Positions 7,846-15,570 of a stretch of DNA of 54,860 nt are shown in pieces. Numbering within the stretch: position 1 is the stretch's first letter; every line of letters begins with the position of its first letter. Position numbers and translations under genes: made by a program. Location: the NCBI GenBank assembly GCA_000621765.1, contig JHXJ01000022.1, positions 1 to 54,860 of the forward strand. Reading direction: 5' to 3'. Below the pieces are notes generated by a model. It worked only from the letters and a program-made list of their open reading frames with translations, was not told where the DNA came from and ran no database searches. Origin of the DNA: Ruminococcaceae bacterium AB4001 (GTDB lineage Bacteria; Bacillota; Clostridia; Saccharofermentanales; Saccharofermentanaceae).

Positions 7846-7892
7846 AACAACGTTGTTGAGGTGAGTATAGCCGCCGGCCCTGTCCGGGTCAT
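7846..7892 (-). promoter_or_regulatory. Possible promoter and operator of the GIY-YIG gene
   Basis: Minus-strand ATGACC (7887-7892) and TATACT (7864-7869) are 17 bases apart. A perfect 12-bp palindrome AACAACGTTGTT (7846-7857) sits at the predicted start point. The -35 match is weak. Confidence 0.4.
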
Positions 7893-7920
7893 AACCGGAA
7901 AACGGTTTTGACAAATGGTT

Positions 7921-7926
7921 TATAAT
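7921..7926 (+). promoter_or_regulatory. -10 element before the 168-residue unknown gene
   Basis: A perfect TATAAT lies 31 bases before the ATG at 7958. A TTGACA at 7908-7913 is only 7 bases upstream, too close to be its -35. Confidence 0.35.
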
Positions 7927-7957
7927 GTGCGTAAAGATTTTTCGCGGGGTTTGAATA

Positions 7958-8464
7958 ATGGATAACGTCTTTATCCTTAATGAGAAACGCATCATCGAAG
8001 ATTTTACTGTCGGAGGAAAAGGCAGCAGGGAAGATGCTTTGAGGGAACTGGGGAAAGCTTACGGAATGTCCGAAGAAACCATTCTGAGTCATGGGCATTC
8101 GGGAAGGATAATCAGCAGGAAGTTCGCGCAAAAGCTTGCCGAAGATAATTGCGAAGACTACTTCCTTGATGTAAAGGATCTTCTCTTCAGGATGAATGCG
8201 ACAGGAACCACGCTTATCAAGGGGAACATAAAGATCGCGGTATCGGTAATGGTGCTTGAATATCCGGACCGGATTTACTGGTCAGCAGAAGATATTCTGG
8301 AATATGTTGAGCAAAAGGGCATCATGAATCTTAAACTTCCGAAGATCAGAGAGACATTGGAAGACGGGGAGTTTTTCATTAAGAATGAAGATGGCAGGTA
8401 CGAACTTAATATCGGAGGGATCGTCGGGAAGATCAGGGAGCTTAACGATCCTGGTGAGGACTAA
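7958..8464 (+). CDS. Protein of unknown function, 168 residues
   Basis: I do not recognise this protein. It is soluble, acidic and appears mostly helical, with no signal peptide, cysteine motif or membrane segment. The segment AEDILEYVEQKGIMNLKLPK followed by a beta-hairpin-like FFIKNEDGRYELN has the look of a winged helix, but that is only an impression. The ATG at 7958 has GGGGT about 8 bases upstream. The GNAT-DUF4298 gene follows 12 bases after its stop, so the two are probably co-transcribed. Confidence 0.7.
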   Translation: MDNVFILNEKRIIEDFTVGGKGSREDALRELGKAYGMSEETILSHGHSGRIISRKFAQKLAEDNCEDYFLDVKDLLFRMNATGTTLIKGNIKIAVSVMVLEYPDRIYWSAEDILEYVEQKGIMNLKLPKIRETLEDGEFFIKNEDGRYELNIGGIVGKIRELNDPGED

Positions 8465-8476
8465 TGAGGATATAGA

Positions 8477-9253
8477 ATGAAAACGGCAGATGACAGGACT
8501 TTTGAAGTTGTTTTTGAATCCAGAAGAATATCGTTTGTAAAGGTCACGGAAGATCTGCTTCCCGAATACCTTGAAATGGTCAATGACGTCGAAAATGTGT
8601 TGCGTTACATTGGCGGCAGGCTTACGCCGTATACCGAAGAAGAGGAGCGGGATTATATCCGCGAGAGGATAGACAGTAACGCCTTGATGTTTTCGATGCT
8701 CGAAAAGAAGAGCGGACGATTTATCGGAAACGTCGAGTTCTTTGAGCGGAAGAAAGACGGCGCCGAATTGGGAATCGCGGTTACGACTAAGATGCAGAAC
8801 AAGGGTTATGGTACGGAAGCCACTCTCAGATTTCTTGAATACGGGTTTAAGACGGCAGGATTTAAGAAGATCCGGCTCAATGTCTATGTCAACAATCCCA
8901 GGGCAGTTCATGTCTATGAAAACTGCGGGTTCAGGGAAGTAAAGCGCGATGAGAAAGATATCTCTATGGAAATAACCAGGGATGTTTTCGAAGCAGTGGA
9001 ACGGATCAGTGAAATGGAGAAGAAACTCGACAGGGTATCCAGGGTCCTTAAAGCAGACGGATCCAAAGAAATGGACCTTAAGAGAGTCCAGAAGGCTGTC
9101 CGTGAACTTGAAAGATACTATACGGGCCCGGAGTGGAAAAGTGATCTGGCGCTGGATGAGAAAGGCCTTCTGCCCAAAGGCCTGAAGCGCGGAGTGCTGT
9201 CCGAAGACGGTATCAGTGACATCTTGGATCTCAATAAGGAGAGGCTTTCCTGA
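8477..9253 (+). CDS. GNAT acetyltransferase fused to a DUF4298 domain
   Basis: A 258-residue two-domain protein. Residues 15-160 are a RimJ/RimL-like GNAT domain that should transfer acetyl from acetyl-CoA; the acetyl-CoA loop is QNKGYGTEA and the family's NPRAVHVYENCGF segment follows. Residues 165-258 match DUF4298: a coiled-coil start (AVERISEMEKKLD), a YYTGPEWKSDL segment and the signature LPKGLKRGVLSEDGISD. DUF4298 is usually a small separate protein, so this is a fusion. The start has TGAGGA at 8465-8470. The target is unknown; the upstream 168-residue gene is the likely partner in the operon. Confidence 0.8.
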   Translation: MKTADDRTFEVVFESRRISFVKVTEDLLPEYLEMVNDVENVLRYIGGRLTPYTEEEERDYIRERIDSNALMFSMLEKKSGRFIGNVEFFERKKDGAELGIAVTTKMQNKGYGTEATLRFLEYGFKTAGFKKIRLNVYVNNPRAVHVYENCGFREVKRDEKDISMEITRDVFEAVERISEMEKKLDRVSRVLKADGSKEMDLKRVQKAVRELERYYTGPEWKSDLALDEKGLLPKGLKRGVLSEDGISDILDLNKERLS

Positions 9254-9276
9254 CAAGAATTCCGCAGTGATATAAT
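9250..9276 (+). promoter_or_regulatory. Promoter of the HAD hydrolase gene
   Basis: CTGACA (9250-9255) lies 15 bases before an extended -10 TGATATAAT (TATAAT at 9271-9276). It overlaps the stop codon of the GNAT gene. Confidence 0.55.
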
Positions 9277-9330
9277 AGCGGTGTTTTTGGGATGATATGG
9301 AAACAAAATTGAATTAACAGGTGAATGCGC

Positions 9331-9924
9331 ATGATTAAAAACGTTGTACTCGACATGGGAAATGTCCTTCTGGATTTCAATCCGGAATTTGTAATGAATA
9401 CTTTCTGCTCATCAGAAGAGGAGAAAGCGGTAATAAGAAAAGAACTCTTTGAAGCACCAGAATGGCTCATGGCCGACAGGGGCGACATAAAGGACAAGGA
9501 CAGATTTGAGCTCATAAAGGACAGGGTTCCGGAGAAGTACCATGAGGCATTGAGAAAGTGCGCCGATAACTGGGACATCTGCATGGATCCTTTAGATGGC
9601 GCCGCAGAGTTCTGCGATTACGTTAAGAAGAACGGTTACGGCATCTATATCCTGTCGAATGCGAGCGACATCTTCTACGATTATTTTCCGAGATTCTTGC
9701 CGCTCGACTACTTTGACGGCGTGTTTGTTTCGTCGGACTACCACATGCTGAAACCCGATGTGGAAATATATAAGACCTTCCTGGATAAATACGGTTTAAA
9801 AGGCGAAGAATGCCTGTTCATCGATGACAGGGAGGATAATGTTGCCGGAGCGCAAAAAGCCGGAATAAACACCTTCCGCTTCCTGGGTGACTATAAGGCG
9901 ATAATCAGTTATCTTGGTTCCTGA
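9331..9924 (+). CDS. HAD-superfamily hydrolase, YihX-like
   Basis: A 197-residue phosphatase of the HAD subfamily I. Motif I is LDMGNVLLDF with the nucleophile Asp8, motif II is ILSNAS, the conserved Lys is in MLKPDVEIY and motif IV is FIDDREDN. The D-x-G-N-V form of motif I is typical of the YihX-type sugar-phosphate phosphatases. The start is set at 9331, because AGGTGA (9319-9324) is 6 bases before it and would directly abut the ATG at 9325. The gene converges on the MATE gene with only 7 bases between stop codons. The substrate is not predictable. Confidence 0.83.
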   Translation: MIKNVVLDMGNVLLDFNPEFVMNTFCSSEEEKAVIRKELFEAPEWLMADRGDIKDKDRFELIKDRVPEKYHEALRKCADNWDICMDPLDGAAEFCDYVKKNGYGIYILSNASDIFYDYFPRFLPLDYFDGVFVSSDYHMLKPDVEIYKTFLDKYGLKGEECLFIDDREDNVAGAQKAGINTFRFLGDYKAIISYLGS

Positions 9925-9931
9925 AGACAGA

Positions 9932-11320
9932 TCAGTCGTTTTCTGATTCCAGCCCAAGTTTGTCTTTTTTATCGACTACGGATTTCCCGATCCATTTCTT
10001 CTTGTACCAGTAGTACATTACGATGAGGCCGCGGATGCATTCATCCGTAGCGGTTCCGGCATAGATCCCGGCGACGCCGATGCCCAGTGCGACTCCGACT
10101 GCGTATCCGGTCGTAAGTCCTAAGCCCCAGTTGCAGAGTATGCCCATGAGAAGAGGGAAGATATATGCGCCGGCAGCCTTGAGACTGCTTACGAAAGTCA
10201 TGTTAAGGCAGCGTCCCGTCTCGACAAAGATATCCACTATCATGATCATCTGGCCCAAAGCGATTATATTCGGCTCGTCCGTGAATAAGCGGAGAGTATA
10301 TCTGCAGAGAAGAGCGTTGATCGATGCCAACGCTATCGTTATCGGAAGAGATGTCCTCAATGTCCTGAATACGCGCTTGTAAGCTTCTTCGGATTTTCCC
10401 GCGCCGACCAGGTGTCCCGTAATGATCTGCGTCGACATCGCACAGGCATTCGAAAAGATCATCGCAAAAGATATAAGAGTGTTGCAGTAAGAACGGGCTG
10501 TTACAGCATCGTTTCCCATCGCGTTTACGAAGGAGAGGAGCGTTGTCTGATAAAGGTTATAAGTAAGATTTTCGCCTGCCGTCGGAAGACCTATCCTGAT
10601 CATCTTTCCGAGAAGTTTGCCGGGGAATGGCCTTAAGTAACGCAAGGAGAGTTTACCGGTCTTAGTCACATAGAAGAAGACCAGGAGCGCGATGACCGCA
10701 AGAAAGCGCGCGGCTACAGTCGATATTGCGACTCCGGCGACACCGATGTTGAGGTAGGAAAGAGGTCCGTATAAGAAGATGTAGTTTCCGATGATGTTGA
10801 AGATGTTGATCGAAAACGTGACCCACATTCCGATCTTCGTATATCCGTTACACCTTAATATCTGCAGCATTACGTTGAAGACCGCTGTAAGGAAACCGCC
10901 TCCGCCGACTATATAGATGTATATCATCGAGTAAGGACGCATCTCGGGAGATACATTGAGGAAATCCATTATAAGGGGATTTGCCAGACAGAATACGCCG
11001 CTGAGCACGATGCCGATAACAAGATTGACGGCAACTGCCAGCGTGTAGATCATGTTCATCTTGTCGAAGAGTTTCGCGCCGAGATACTGTGCAACGACTA
11101 CGCTCGTTGCGGTCGCGATGACATTGAAAAGAATGTTCATCATGAACATGATGGTGTTCGCGTTGCCGACGGCGCCTACCGCGAACTTGTCGTAGTGGCT
11201 CAGCATGAGCGTGTCGACGTTGTTGAGCATCGTGTTCAGGAAAAGCTCAAGGAACATAGGCCCCGCCAGCATAAGGAGCGGTGTCTTCTCGTCTATCAGG
11301 ATTGTCTTTTTCTTGCCCAT
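9932..11320 (-). CDS. MATE-family efflux transporter
   Basis: A 462-residue membrane protein with about twelve hydrophobic helices in two similar halves, the normal size and topology of multidrug and toxic compound extrusion transporters, which export organic cations using a Na+ or H+ gradient. The N-terminal part (LLMLAGPMFLELFLNTMLNNVDTLMLSHY) matches the family's first helix, where NNVDTLM is the usual consensus. The start is at 11318-11320, with AAAGGAAC upstream; an in-frame GTG at 11374 has no ribosome site. No regulator is adjacent. Confidence 0.9.
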   Translation of the reverse strand: MGKKKTILIDEKTPLLMLAGPMFLELFLNTMLNNVDTLMLSHYDKFAVGAVGNANTIMFMMNILFNVIATATSVVVAQYLGAKLFDKMNMIYTLAVAVNLVIGIVLSGVFCLANPLIMDFLNVSPEMRPYSMIYIYIVGGGGFLTAVFNVMLQILRCNGYTKIGMWVTFSINIFNIIGNYIFLYGPLSYLNIGVAGVAISTVAARFLAVIALLVFFYVTKTGKLSLRYLRPFPGKLLGKMIRIGLPTAGENLTYNLYQTTLLSFVNAMGNDAVTARSYCNTLISFAMIFSNACAMSTQIITGHLVGAGKSEEAYKRVFRTLRTSLPITIALASINALLCRYTLRLFTDEPNIIALGQMIMIVDIFVETGRCLNMTFVSSLKAAGAYIFPLLMGILCNWGLGLTTGYAVGVALGIGVAGIYAGTATDECIRGLIVMYYWYKKKWIGKSVVDKKDKLGLESEND

Positions 11321-11492
11321 GAAGTGTTCCTTTGTATCCTGTATCTTCCTTGCGAAGCCTTTAACAGCGGACACAATCTTACTACACGGAAACTGCCCGA
11401 TATATTAAAAAGCAATACTTTTCTTGCTAATTTGTTTCAGGATATTCATTAATGTAAGCCATTCATTCTCACCTATCCTTTAAATAGGGTGA

Positions 11493-11498
11493 TATAAT
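11493..11498 (+). promoter_or_regulatory. Extended -10 promoter of the 144-residue zinc-ribbon gene
   Basis: TGATATAAT carries a perfect TATAAT (11493-11498) about 75 bases before the start at 11572. No good -35 is visible, as expected for an extended -10. Confidence 0.5.
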
Positions 11499-11571
11499 TA
11501 ATCTACTTCCGCATAACAGGACCGAGGGTTTTGGGTCTTATGCGGGAACAAACATGCAGGGGGCAGTTCCT

Positions 11572-12006
11572 ATGGATAAAGAGAAACTGACAGATACTTT
11601 GTTAAAAGGCGTCCACAGACTTTGCGTTAACATGGATGATTGCAGTGAGTGTCCGTTTTATAAGGGCAAGTGCATGTTTGATGAGCCCAAACCCATGACC
11701 TGGTTTGAAGATGAGACCCCTGTAGTTCCGCCTGTTCCGAAGCCGAAGCAGAAGGAAGAAGAACCCGTTGCTAAAGAACCTGTCAGGAAAGAACCTGATG
11801 AGAAGCCCAAGGTCAGGGAAGCTCCCAAGGTAAAAGAGGACCCGACCGGCACATGGCTTGTCAGCACCGCCATGGGCAGCGTCTTTTCGAAATACGTATA
11901 TATATGCTCCAAGTGCGGATACAGAAAAGAATCCGTTCTTTCACTTACACCCATGACTCTCTGTCCTGAGTGTGAGAAGAGAAAGAAGGAGCAAAAAGAG
12001 CATTAA
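11572..12006 (+). CDS. Zinc-ribbon protein with a proline/lysine-rich linker
   Basis: A 144-residue protein. The first 45 residues contain four cysteines in CVNMDDCSECPFYKGKC, a possible metal knot. Residues 55-105 are a low-complexity linker of Pro, Lys and Glu repeats (EPVAKEPVRKEP). The last 40 residues form a zinc ribbon, CSKCGYR followed by CPEC. The start at 11572 is supported by AGGGGG at 11558-11563; an ATG at 11554 lies within that site. I do not recognise a family. The flavoprotein gene follows after 51 bases in the same direction. Confidence 0.7.
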   Translation: MDKEKLTDTLLKGVHRLCVNMDDCSECPFYKGKCMFDEPKPMTWFEDETPVVPPVPKPKQKEEEPVAKEPVRKEPDEKPKVREAPKVKEDPTGTWLVSTAMGSVFSKYVYICSKCGYRKESVLSLTPMTLCPECEKRKKEQKEH

Positions 12007-12057
12007 GATTTAAGACGGCCTGACTATAAGGGCCTGATAAAGAAGGATCTCAAATAC

Positions 12058-12597
12058 ATGAAGGCACTCTTGATCAACTGCAGCCCGGTCAGGACCGGTG
12101 CAACAGCTGAGATAATCAGCATAATCAACGAAGAGATATCAGGCAGATACGAGACCAAATGCATATGCATAGATGACTACGATTTTGCATACTGCAAGGG
12201 CTGCCGCTCATGCCATAAGACTGCAAACTGCGTCATCGAAGACGATATCCGGAAGATCATGGATGAGTTCGACGAAGCCGACATCATCATTTCCGTATCG
12301 CCCTCATATTGGGCAGACATTCCCGGCCAGTATAAAGCCTTTATCGACAGATGCACCCCTTGGTGCGATACGCACGAACCGCACAAGTCATTAAAGGAAG
12401 GCAAAAAAGGATACGCAGTTGCCTTAAGGACGGGCCCCGGCATGCATGAGTGCGAGAGGATCATTCAGAGCATCGAGCATTTCTACGGCCATCTCCATAT
12501 CGAAAAGACAGGACGCCTTGGGCTGACTTCTATCGAATATAAGGAAAATGTCGCTCCCAGAAAACAGGAGATAATCGAATTCTGCCGGACGATCTGA
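12058..12597 (+). CDS. Flavodoxin-fold NAD(P)H oxidoreductase, iron-sulfur flavoprotein type
   Basis: A 179-residue protein of the same family as the one at 3269-3889, opening with the FMN-binding MKALLINCSPVRTGATAE. Cysteines 46, 49, 52 and 58 give C-x2-C-x2-C-x5-C, so a 4Fe-4S cluster next to FMN is plausible. The segment VSPSYWADIPGQYKAFIDR is typical of multimeric NADPH-dependent FMN reductases. The likely role is transfer of electrons from NAD(P)H or ferredoxin to a quinone, disulfide or redox stress substrate; which one cannot be told. The second cysteine-rich paralog in 9 kb suggests a family expanded in this genome. Confidence 0.82.
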   Translation: MKALLINCSPVRTGATAEIISIINEEISGRYETKCICIDDYDFAYCKGCRSCHKTANCVIEDDIRKIMDEFDEADIIISVSPSYWADIPGQYKAFIDRCTPWCDTHEPHKSLKEGKKGYAVALRTGPGMHECERIIQSIEHFYGHLHIEKTGRLGLTSIEYKENVAPRKQEIIEFCRTI

Positions 12598-12627
12598 CCG
12601 GGATTTTCAATGCAAATAAGAAAAGCA

Positions 12628-12668
12628 AAGCCTCCGCACAATGAGAGAAGGATGTGAAGCGGAGGCTT
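12628..12668 (+). other. Ten-base stem hairpin after the flavoprotein gene
   Basis: AAGCCTCCGC (12628-12637) pairs perfectly with GCGGAGGCTT (12659-12668) across a 21-base loop. It lies 31 bases after the stop. There is no T-run on the plus strand, but the minus strand continues into TGCTTTTCTTATTTG. It may be a rho-assisted or bidirectional terminator. Confidence 0.45.
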
Positions 12669-12727
12669 GGCTATGTCGGATCAAATTAATATCCTGATTG
12701 TCCCGACTACGGCAGAAATGTACGAGA

Positions 12728-12775
12728 TTGACCTCGTCTGCCATATCCTTTACTATTTTATCGACACAGTGTCGA
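12728..12775 (+). promoter_or_regulatory. Promoter with start-site palindrome for the second tetR gene
   Basis: TTGACC (12728-12733) and TACTAT (12751-12756) are 17 bases apart. The palindrome TCGACACAGTGTCGA (12761-12775; 7-base arms) covers the predicted start point, fitting autorepression by the encoded TetR protein. About 85 bases of leader precede the ATG at 12852. Confidence 0.6.
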
Positions 12776-12851
12776 AATTCAATACACAGTTTATCAGATT
12801 ATGTATTGAAAACTACACATTTTCGAAAAGTGTCTATTTGGGGGAGGGAAT

Positions 12852-13400
12852 ATGGCTGATTCGAGAAGAACGCAGATGACGAAAACTCTGTTGAAGACGG
12901 CATTGATAGAACTGCTGCAGGAAAAACCTTTTCACAAGATCTCGGTCAAGGAATTATGCGACAGGGCTGACCTGAACCGCACCACCTTCTACCTGCACTA
13001 TGCAGACCAGACCGAACTCTTTAATGGAATAGTTTCCGAACTTGAAAATGATATTTTGCAATACATTCCCCCTGTCGCCGATGAGACTGACCAGATCGAG
13101 CTGATACGCAAATACTTAGGGTACGTTAAAGAGAACGCAGTTGTATTCCGTACGCTTATGGGAAGTGACGTGAACGGCGGCGCGAAAACAAGGATCATCA
13201 GGGATATCCTTACCCGTATACGTTATGAACTTCCGGTCTTCGGTACAGAGGACGAGACCAGGTATTTTTACATATTCATGGTGGACGGAATCGTCAGCGT
13301 GATCATCAAGTGGATAGAACACGGATTTGATCTTGATATCGATGACCTGGCAAAGATCATCCATAAACTCTCGGTTGTGCCTTTCATAGCTATGGAATAG
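12852..13400 (+). CDS. TetR/AcrR-family regulator
   Basis: A 182-residue regulator. The helix-turn-helix is HKISVKELCDRADLNRTTFYLHYADQ (about residues 30-55), the form typical of TetR proteins with the 'TetR_C' helical tail found in the dihydroxyacetone-kinase regulator group of Firmicutes. The ribosome site GGGGAGGG ends 4 bases before the ATG at 12852. A palindrome lies at its own transcription start. The next gene downstream, the cyclic-nucleotide-binding protein, has a separate strong promoter with another inverted repeat and is a candidate target. Confidence 0.86.
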   Translation: MADSRRTQMTKTLLKTALIELLQEKPFHKISVKELCDRADLNRTTFYLHYADQTELFNGIVSELENDILQYIPPVADETDQIELIRKYLGYVKENAVVFRTLMGSDVNGGAKTRIIRDILTRIRYELPVFGTEDETRYFYIFMVDGIVSVIIKWIEHGFDLDIDDLAKIIHKLSVVPFIAME

Positions 13401-13421
13401 GCATATGGTACTTTCGGGTAA

Positions 13422-13457
13422 TTGACAAACGAAAAGATAAAAAATACAATCGTTTGT
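13422..13457 (+). promoter_or_regulatory. Strong promoter flanked by an inverted repeat, before the CNB protein
   Basis: A consensus TTGACA (13422-13427) lies 17 bases before TACAAT (13445-13450). Eight-base arms ACAAACGA (13425-13432) and TCGTTTGT (13450-13457) bracket the spacer and -10 box, so a dimeric regulator bound here would block RNA polymerase. Confidence 0.7.
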
Positions 13458-13520
13458 ATGTAAACCCGGAACGGATAACAGGAGTTTTTTTCATTTCGAA
13501 AGACAGAAAGGGGCTATCCA

Positions 13521-14423
13521 ATGGCTACGATCGAGAAGACATTTAATGCTGGTGAGATCATCATCAAAGAAGGCGACAGCGGAAACACTTTTTTCCAGCT
13601 TTTAGAGGGCAAAGCTATTGTTTATAAGAACTACGACCAAAAAGATGAGGTCGAAGTTGCTACTCTTGAAGCAGGACAGTATTTCGGCGAGATGGCCGTA
13701 ATCGAGAACTATCCCAGAAGCAGCACCGTTGTTGCATCCGGCGATGTAAAGGTTCTTGAGATCGCATCAGAGGAACTGAATGAATACATCACTCAGAATC
13801 CTGATAAGATCCTCTCCATCATGAAGCTTCTCGGCAACAGGATCAGAGTAATGACTGACAACTACAACGAAGTCAAGAAAGCTCTTGATGATGTACGTAA
13901 GTCCAACTCCAACGAGAAGTATCTCGGATTCTTCGCTCAGATGCAGAAGCAGTCCATCTTCCTTACATCTAAGAACTTCAGACTTGAGAGACCGAGCGCA
14001 GAAGCTCTCCGTGAGGCAGCAGAGGCTGTTTCAAACCAGAAGCCCGAGAATACTGTTACATACAACTACGGTACGATCATCTTCAAGCAGGGCGAGGTCG
14101 GCAAGTGCATGTACATCGTTCACAGCGGAAGCATCGGCATCTACAGCAACTACGGCGCAGTCAACGAGTTCAAGCTTCAGGAAGTAACTCCTGTTGCATG
14201 CTTCGGCGAACTCGGAATGCTCGAAGAGAAGGAGCGTAACGCTACAGCAGTTGCAGAGACAAATGATACTGAAGTAGAGATCATCCGTCCTGAAGATATC
14301 CCTGCTCTTTTCAGCACCACTCCTGCAAAGGTCGACATGATCCTCAAGAATCTGTCATACCGTCTCAGAAGCATCACATACGAGTACTACAAGGCTTGCA
14401 AGGAGATCCTCGAAGCACAGTGA
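13521..14423 (+). CDS. Tandem cyclic-nucleotide-binding (CNB) domain protein
   Basis: A 300-residue protein made of two CNB folds, about 1-120 and 170-295, joined by a helical linker. The first has a phosphate-binding cassette FGEMAVIENYPRSST with the phosphate-contacting Arg; the second has FGELGMLEEKERNAT, where Glu-Arg replaces Pro-Arg. There is no helix-turn-helix, kinase, channel or transport domain, so it resembles a free regulatory subunit without an output domain on the same chain. It has the best promoter in the region, AAAGGGG before the ATG and a strong terminator, so it is probably well expressed. Ligand (cAMP or another nucleotide) and partner are unknown. Confidence 0.82.
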   Translation: MATIEKTFNAGEIIIKEGDSGNTFFQLLEGKAIVYKNYDQKDEVEVATLEAGQYFGEMAVIENYPRSSTVVASGDVKVLEIASEELNEYITQNPDKILSIMKLLGNRIRVMTDNYNEVKKALDDVRKSNSNEKYLGFFAQMQKQSIFLTSKNFRLERPSAEALREAAEAVSNQKPENTVTYNYGTIIFKQGEVGKCMYIVHSGSIGIYSNYGAVNEFKLQEVTPVACFGELGMLEEKERNATAVAETNDTEVEIIRPEDIPALFSTTPAKVDMILKNLSYRLRSITYEYYKACKEILEAQ

Positions 14424-14460
14424 TCCGCTTCTAAACCTGCAGATCTTAAAAGAAAATCAC

Positions 14461-14507
14461 AAGCTGTCTTTTTAGCCCTAAAGCTTTAAAGGCAGCTTTT
14501 ACTTTGC
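14461..14507 (+). terminator. Intrinsic terminator of the CNB gene
   Basis: An 11-bp stem with one G-U pair (14461-14471 with 14488-14498) is followed by TTTTACTTT. Confidence 0.8.
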
Positions 14508-14590
14508 GCCGCCGTTTCCGTTTTCGGGTATTCGTTTTACGCATATGATAAAATATCAACCAGGTTCATATATAGGAATGAGGGAATCTT

Positions 14591-14965
14591 ATGAATGAAA
14601 CAAAAAAGAAGATACTGTGGTTCGTCGCCATTTTCACGTTAGCGTCGCTTATGGTATCCGTGGCTTCTTACAACATATTATTCAGTATGCAGCCCATGAA
14701 AACTTCGGAACAGACGACCGTCGAGAGCATTCCTCTCAATGAAGACACGCTGATAATACTGTTTACGCATGCCGGCGACGATGCTGAAGGCAAGCCCGTG
14801 GAAAAGCAGATATTCATCCAGGAATCGATCAAGAAGGGTGACATCCCTGTCTACGACGACAAGGAGCAGGTGATCTCAATTACCTGTAAGAACAACATGC
14901 TCCTTGAGAATGCCGAGATCGCATTAAAGAGCATGGGTTATACGAACATAACCAGAATGGATTAA
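14591..14965 (+). CDS. Membrane-anchored protein of unknown function, 124 residues
   Basis: One N-terminal hydrophobic helix (residues 8-30, ILWFVAIFTLASLMVSVASYNILF) follows a positively charged start, so the remaining 90 residues should be outside the cell. The outer part, with IFIQESIKKGDIPVYDDKEQ and ALKSMGYTNITRMD, looks like a small alpha/beta domain that I cannot name. GAGGG precedes the ATG at 14591, and a TATGAT (14544-14549) is a possible -10. It is convergent with the HU gene across a shared terminator. Confidence 0.65.
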   Translation: MNETKKKILWFVAIFTLASLMVSVASYNILFSMQPMKTSEQTTVESIPLNEDTLIILFTHAGDDAEGKPVEKQIFIQESIKKGDIPVYDDKEQVISITCKNNMLLENAEIALKSMGYTNITRMD

Positions 14966-14973
14966 CCGGGCAA

Positions 14974-15018
14974 AGAAAAAAGGCTGTCTCTTAAGCGTTA
15001 CCGCCTTAGAGACAACCC
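14974..15018 (-). terminator. Intrinsic terminator of the HU gene
   Basis: A long stem of 13 paired positions out of 16 (14982-14997 with 15002-15017) is followed on the minus strand by CCTTTTTTCTTTG. Confidence 0.75.
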
Positions 15019-15046
15019 TAAAACCCATATCTAGAGGATTGATAGA

Positions 15047-15340
15047 TTACTTCTTGCTCTTCTTTGAAGAATTAACCTGATCCTTGAGCGCCTTGCCTGC
15101 CTTGAACTTAGGAGCTGTGCAAGCTGCGATCTTTGTAGCTGCGCCTGTCTGGGGGTTGCGGCCTGTTCTTGCTGCTCTTGCAGATGTCTCGAATGTACCG
15201 AAACCTACGAGCTGAACTTTTCCGCCGTTCTGAAGCTCATCGCCAACAACATCGATGAAAGCCTTAACTGCTGCGTCTGCTGCTGCCTTGGAGATGCCAG
15301 CCTTTGCTGCCATAGCTTCAACTAATTCCTGTCTATTCAT
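15047..15340 (-). CDS. hup: HU-family nucleoid DNA-binding protein
   Basis: A 97-residue HU/IHF-type histone-like protein that bends and compacts DNA as a dimer. It has the family's N-terminal helices ([19 protein letters not shown]), the [13 protein letters not shown] strand turn and the arm [10 protein letters not shown] with the intercalating Asn-Pro. The C-terminus carries a basic tail, NSSKKSKK. The start at 15340 has GGAGG in TGGAGGATC just upstream; a longer frame from 15559 runs through the promoter and is rejected. It has its own promoter and terminator, so it is a single-gene unit, expected to be highly expressed. Confidence 0.96.
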   Translation of the reverse strand: MNRQELVEAMAAKAGISKAAADAAVKAFIDVVGDELQNGGKVQLVGFGTFETSARAARTGRNPQTGAATKIAACTAPKFKAGKALKDQVNSSKKSKK

Positions 15341-15407
15341 GATAGATCCTCCATTAAAGTGTTTAATTGCACTGCTTTCAAGCCTTCCGGCCGCAGGCAA
15401 CGTCGAT

Positions 15408-15436
15408 ATTATATGGATATGTCCTGCCGAAAACAA
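15408..15436 (-). promoter_or_regulatory. Promoter of the HU gene
   Basis: Minus-strand TTGTTT (15431-15436) and a perfect TATAAT (15408-15413) are 17 bases apart, giving a leader of about 60 bases. The 422-base gap 15341-15762 holds this promoter and repeat array B; I see nothing else in it. Confidence 0.7.
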
Positions 15437-15570
15437 TGTGGCAAATGAGGAATATAAGCGGTAAAAACGGCTCAAAAATCGGCTATACGGAAAATTTGAT
15501 AATATTGTTTTGCGTTGTGATTTGGTATTTTGAGTATATTTTCGTGCTTTGAAAAGCACCTGACTTCAGT

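Noticed and set aside
7908-7926. TTGACA plus TATAAT as one promoter
   Set aside because: Only 7 bases separate them, far from the 16-18 needed.
12667-12879. 70-residue open frame upstream of the second tetR gene
   Set aside because: It spans the tetR promoter and palindrome, lacks a ribosome site and overlaps the tetR start in another frame.
15341-15559. N-terminal extension of HU
   Set aside because: The extension covers the HU promoter and has no homology to HU; the GGAGG before 15340 marks the true start.
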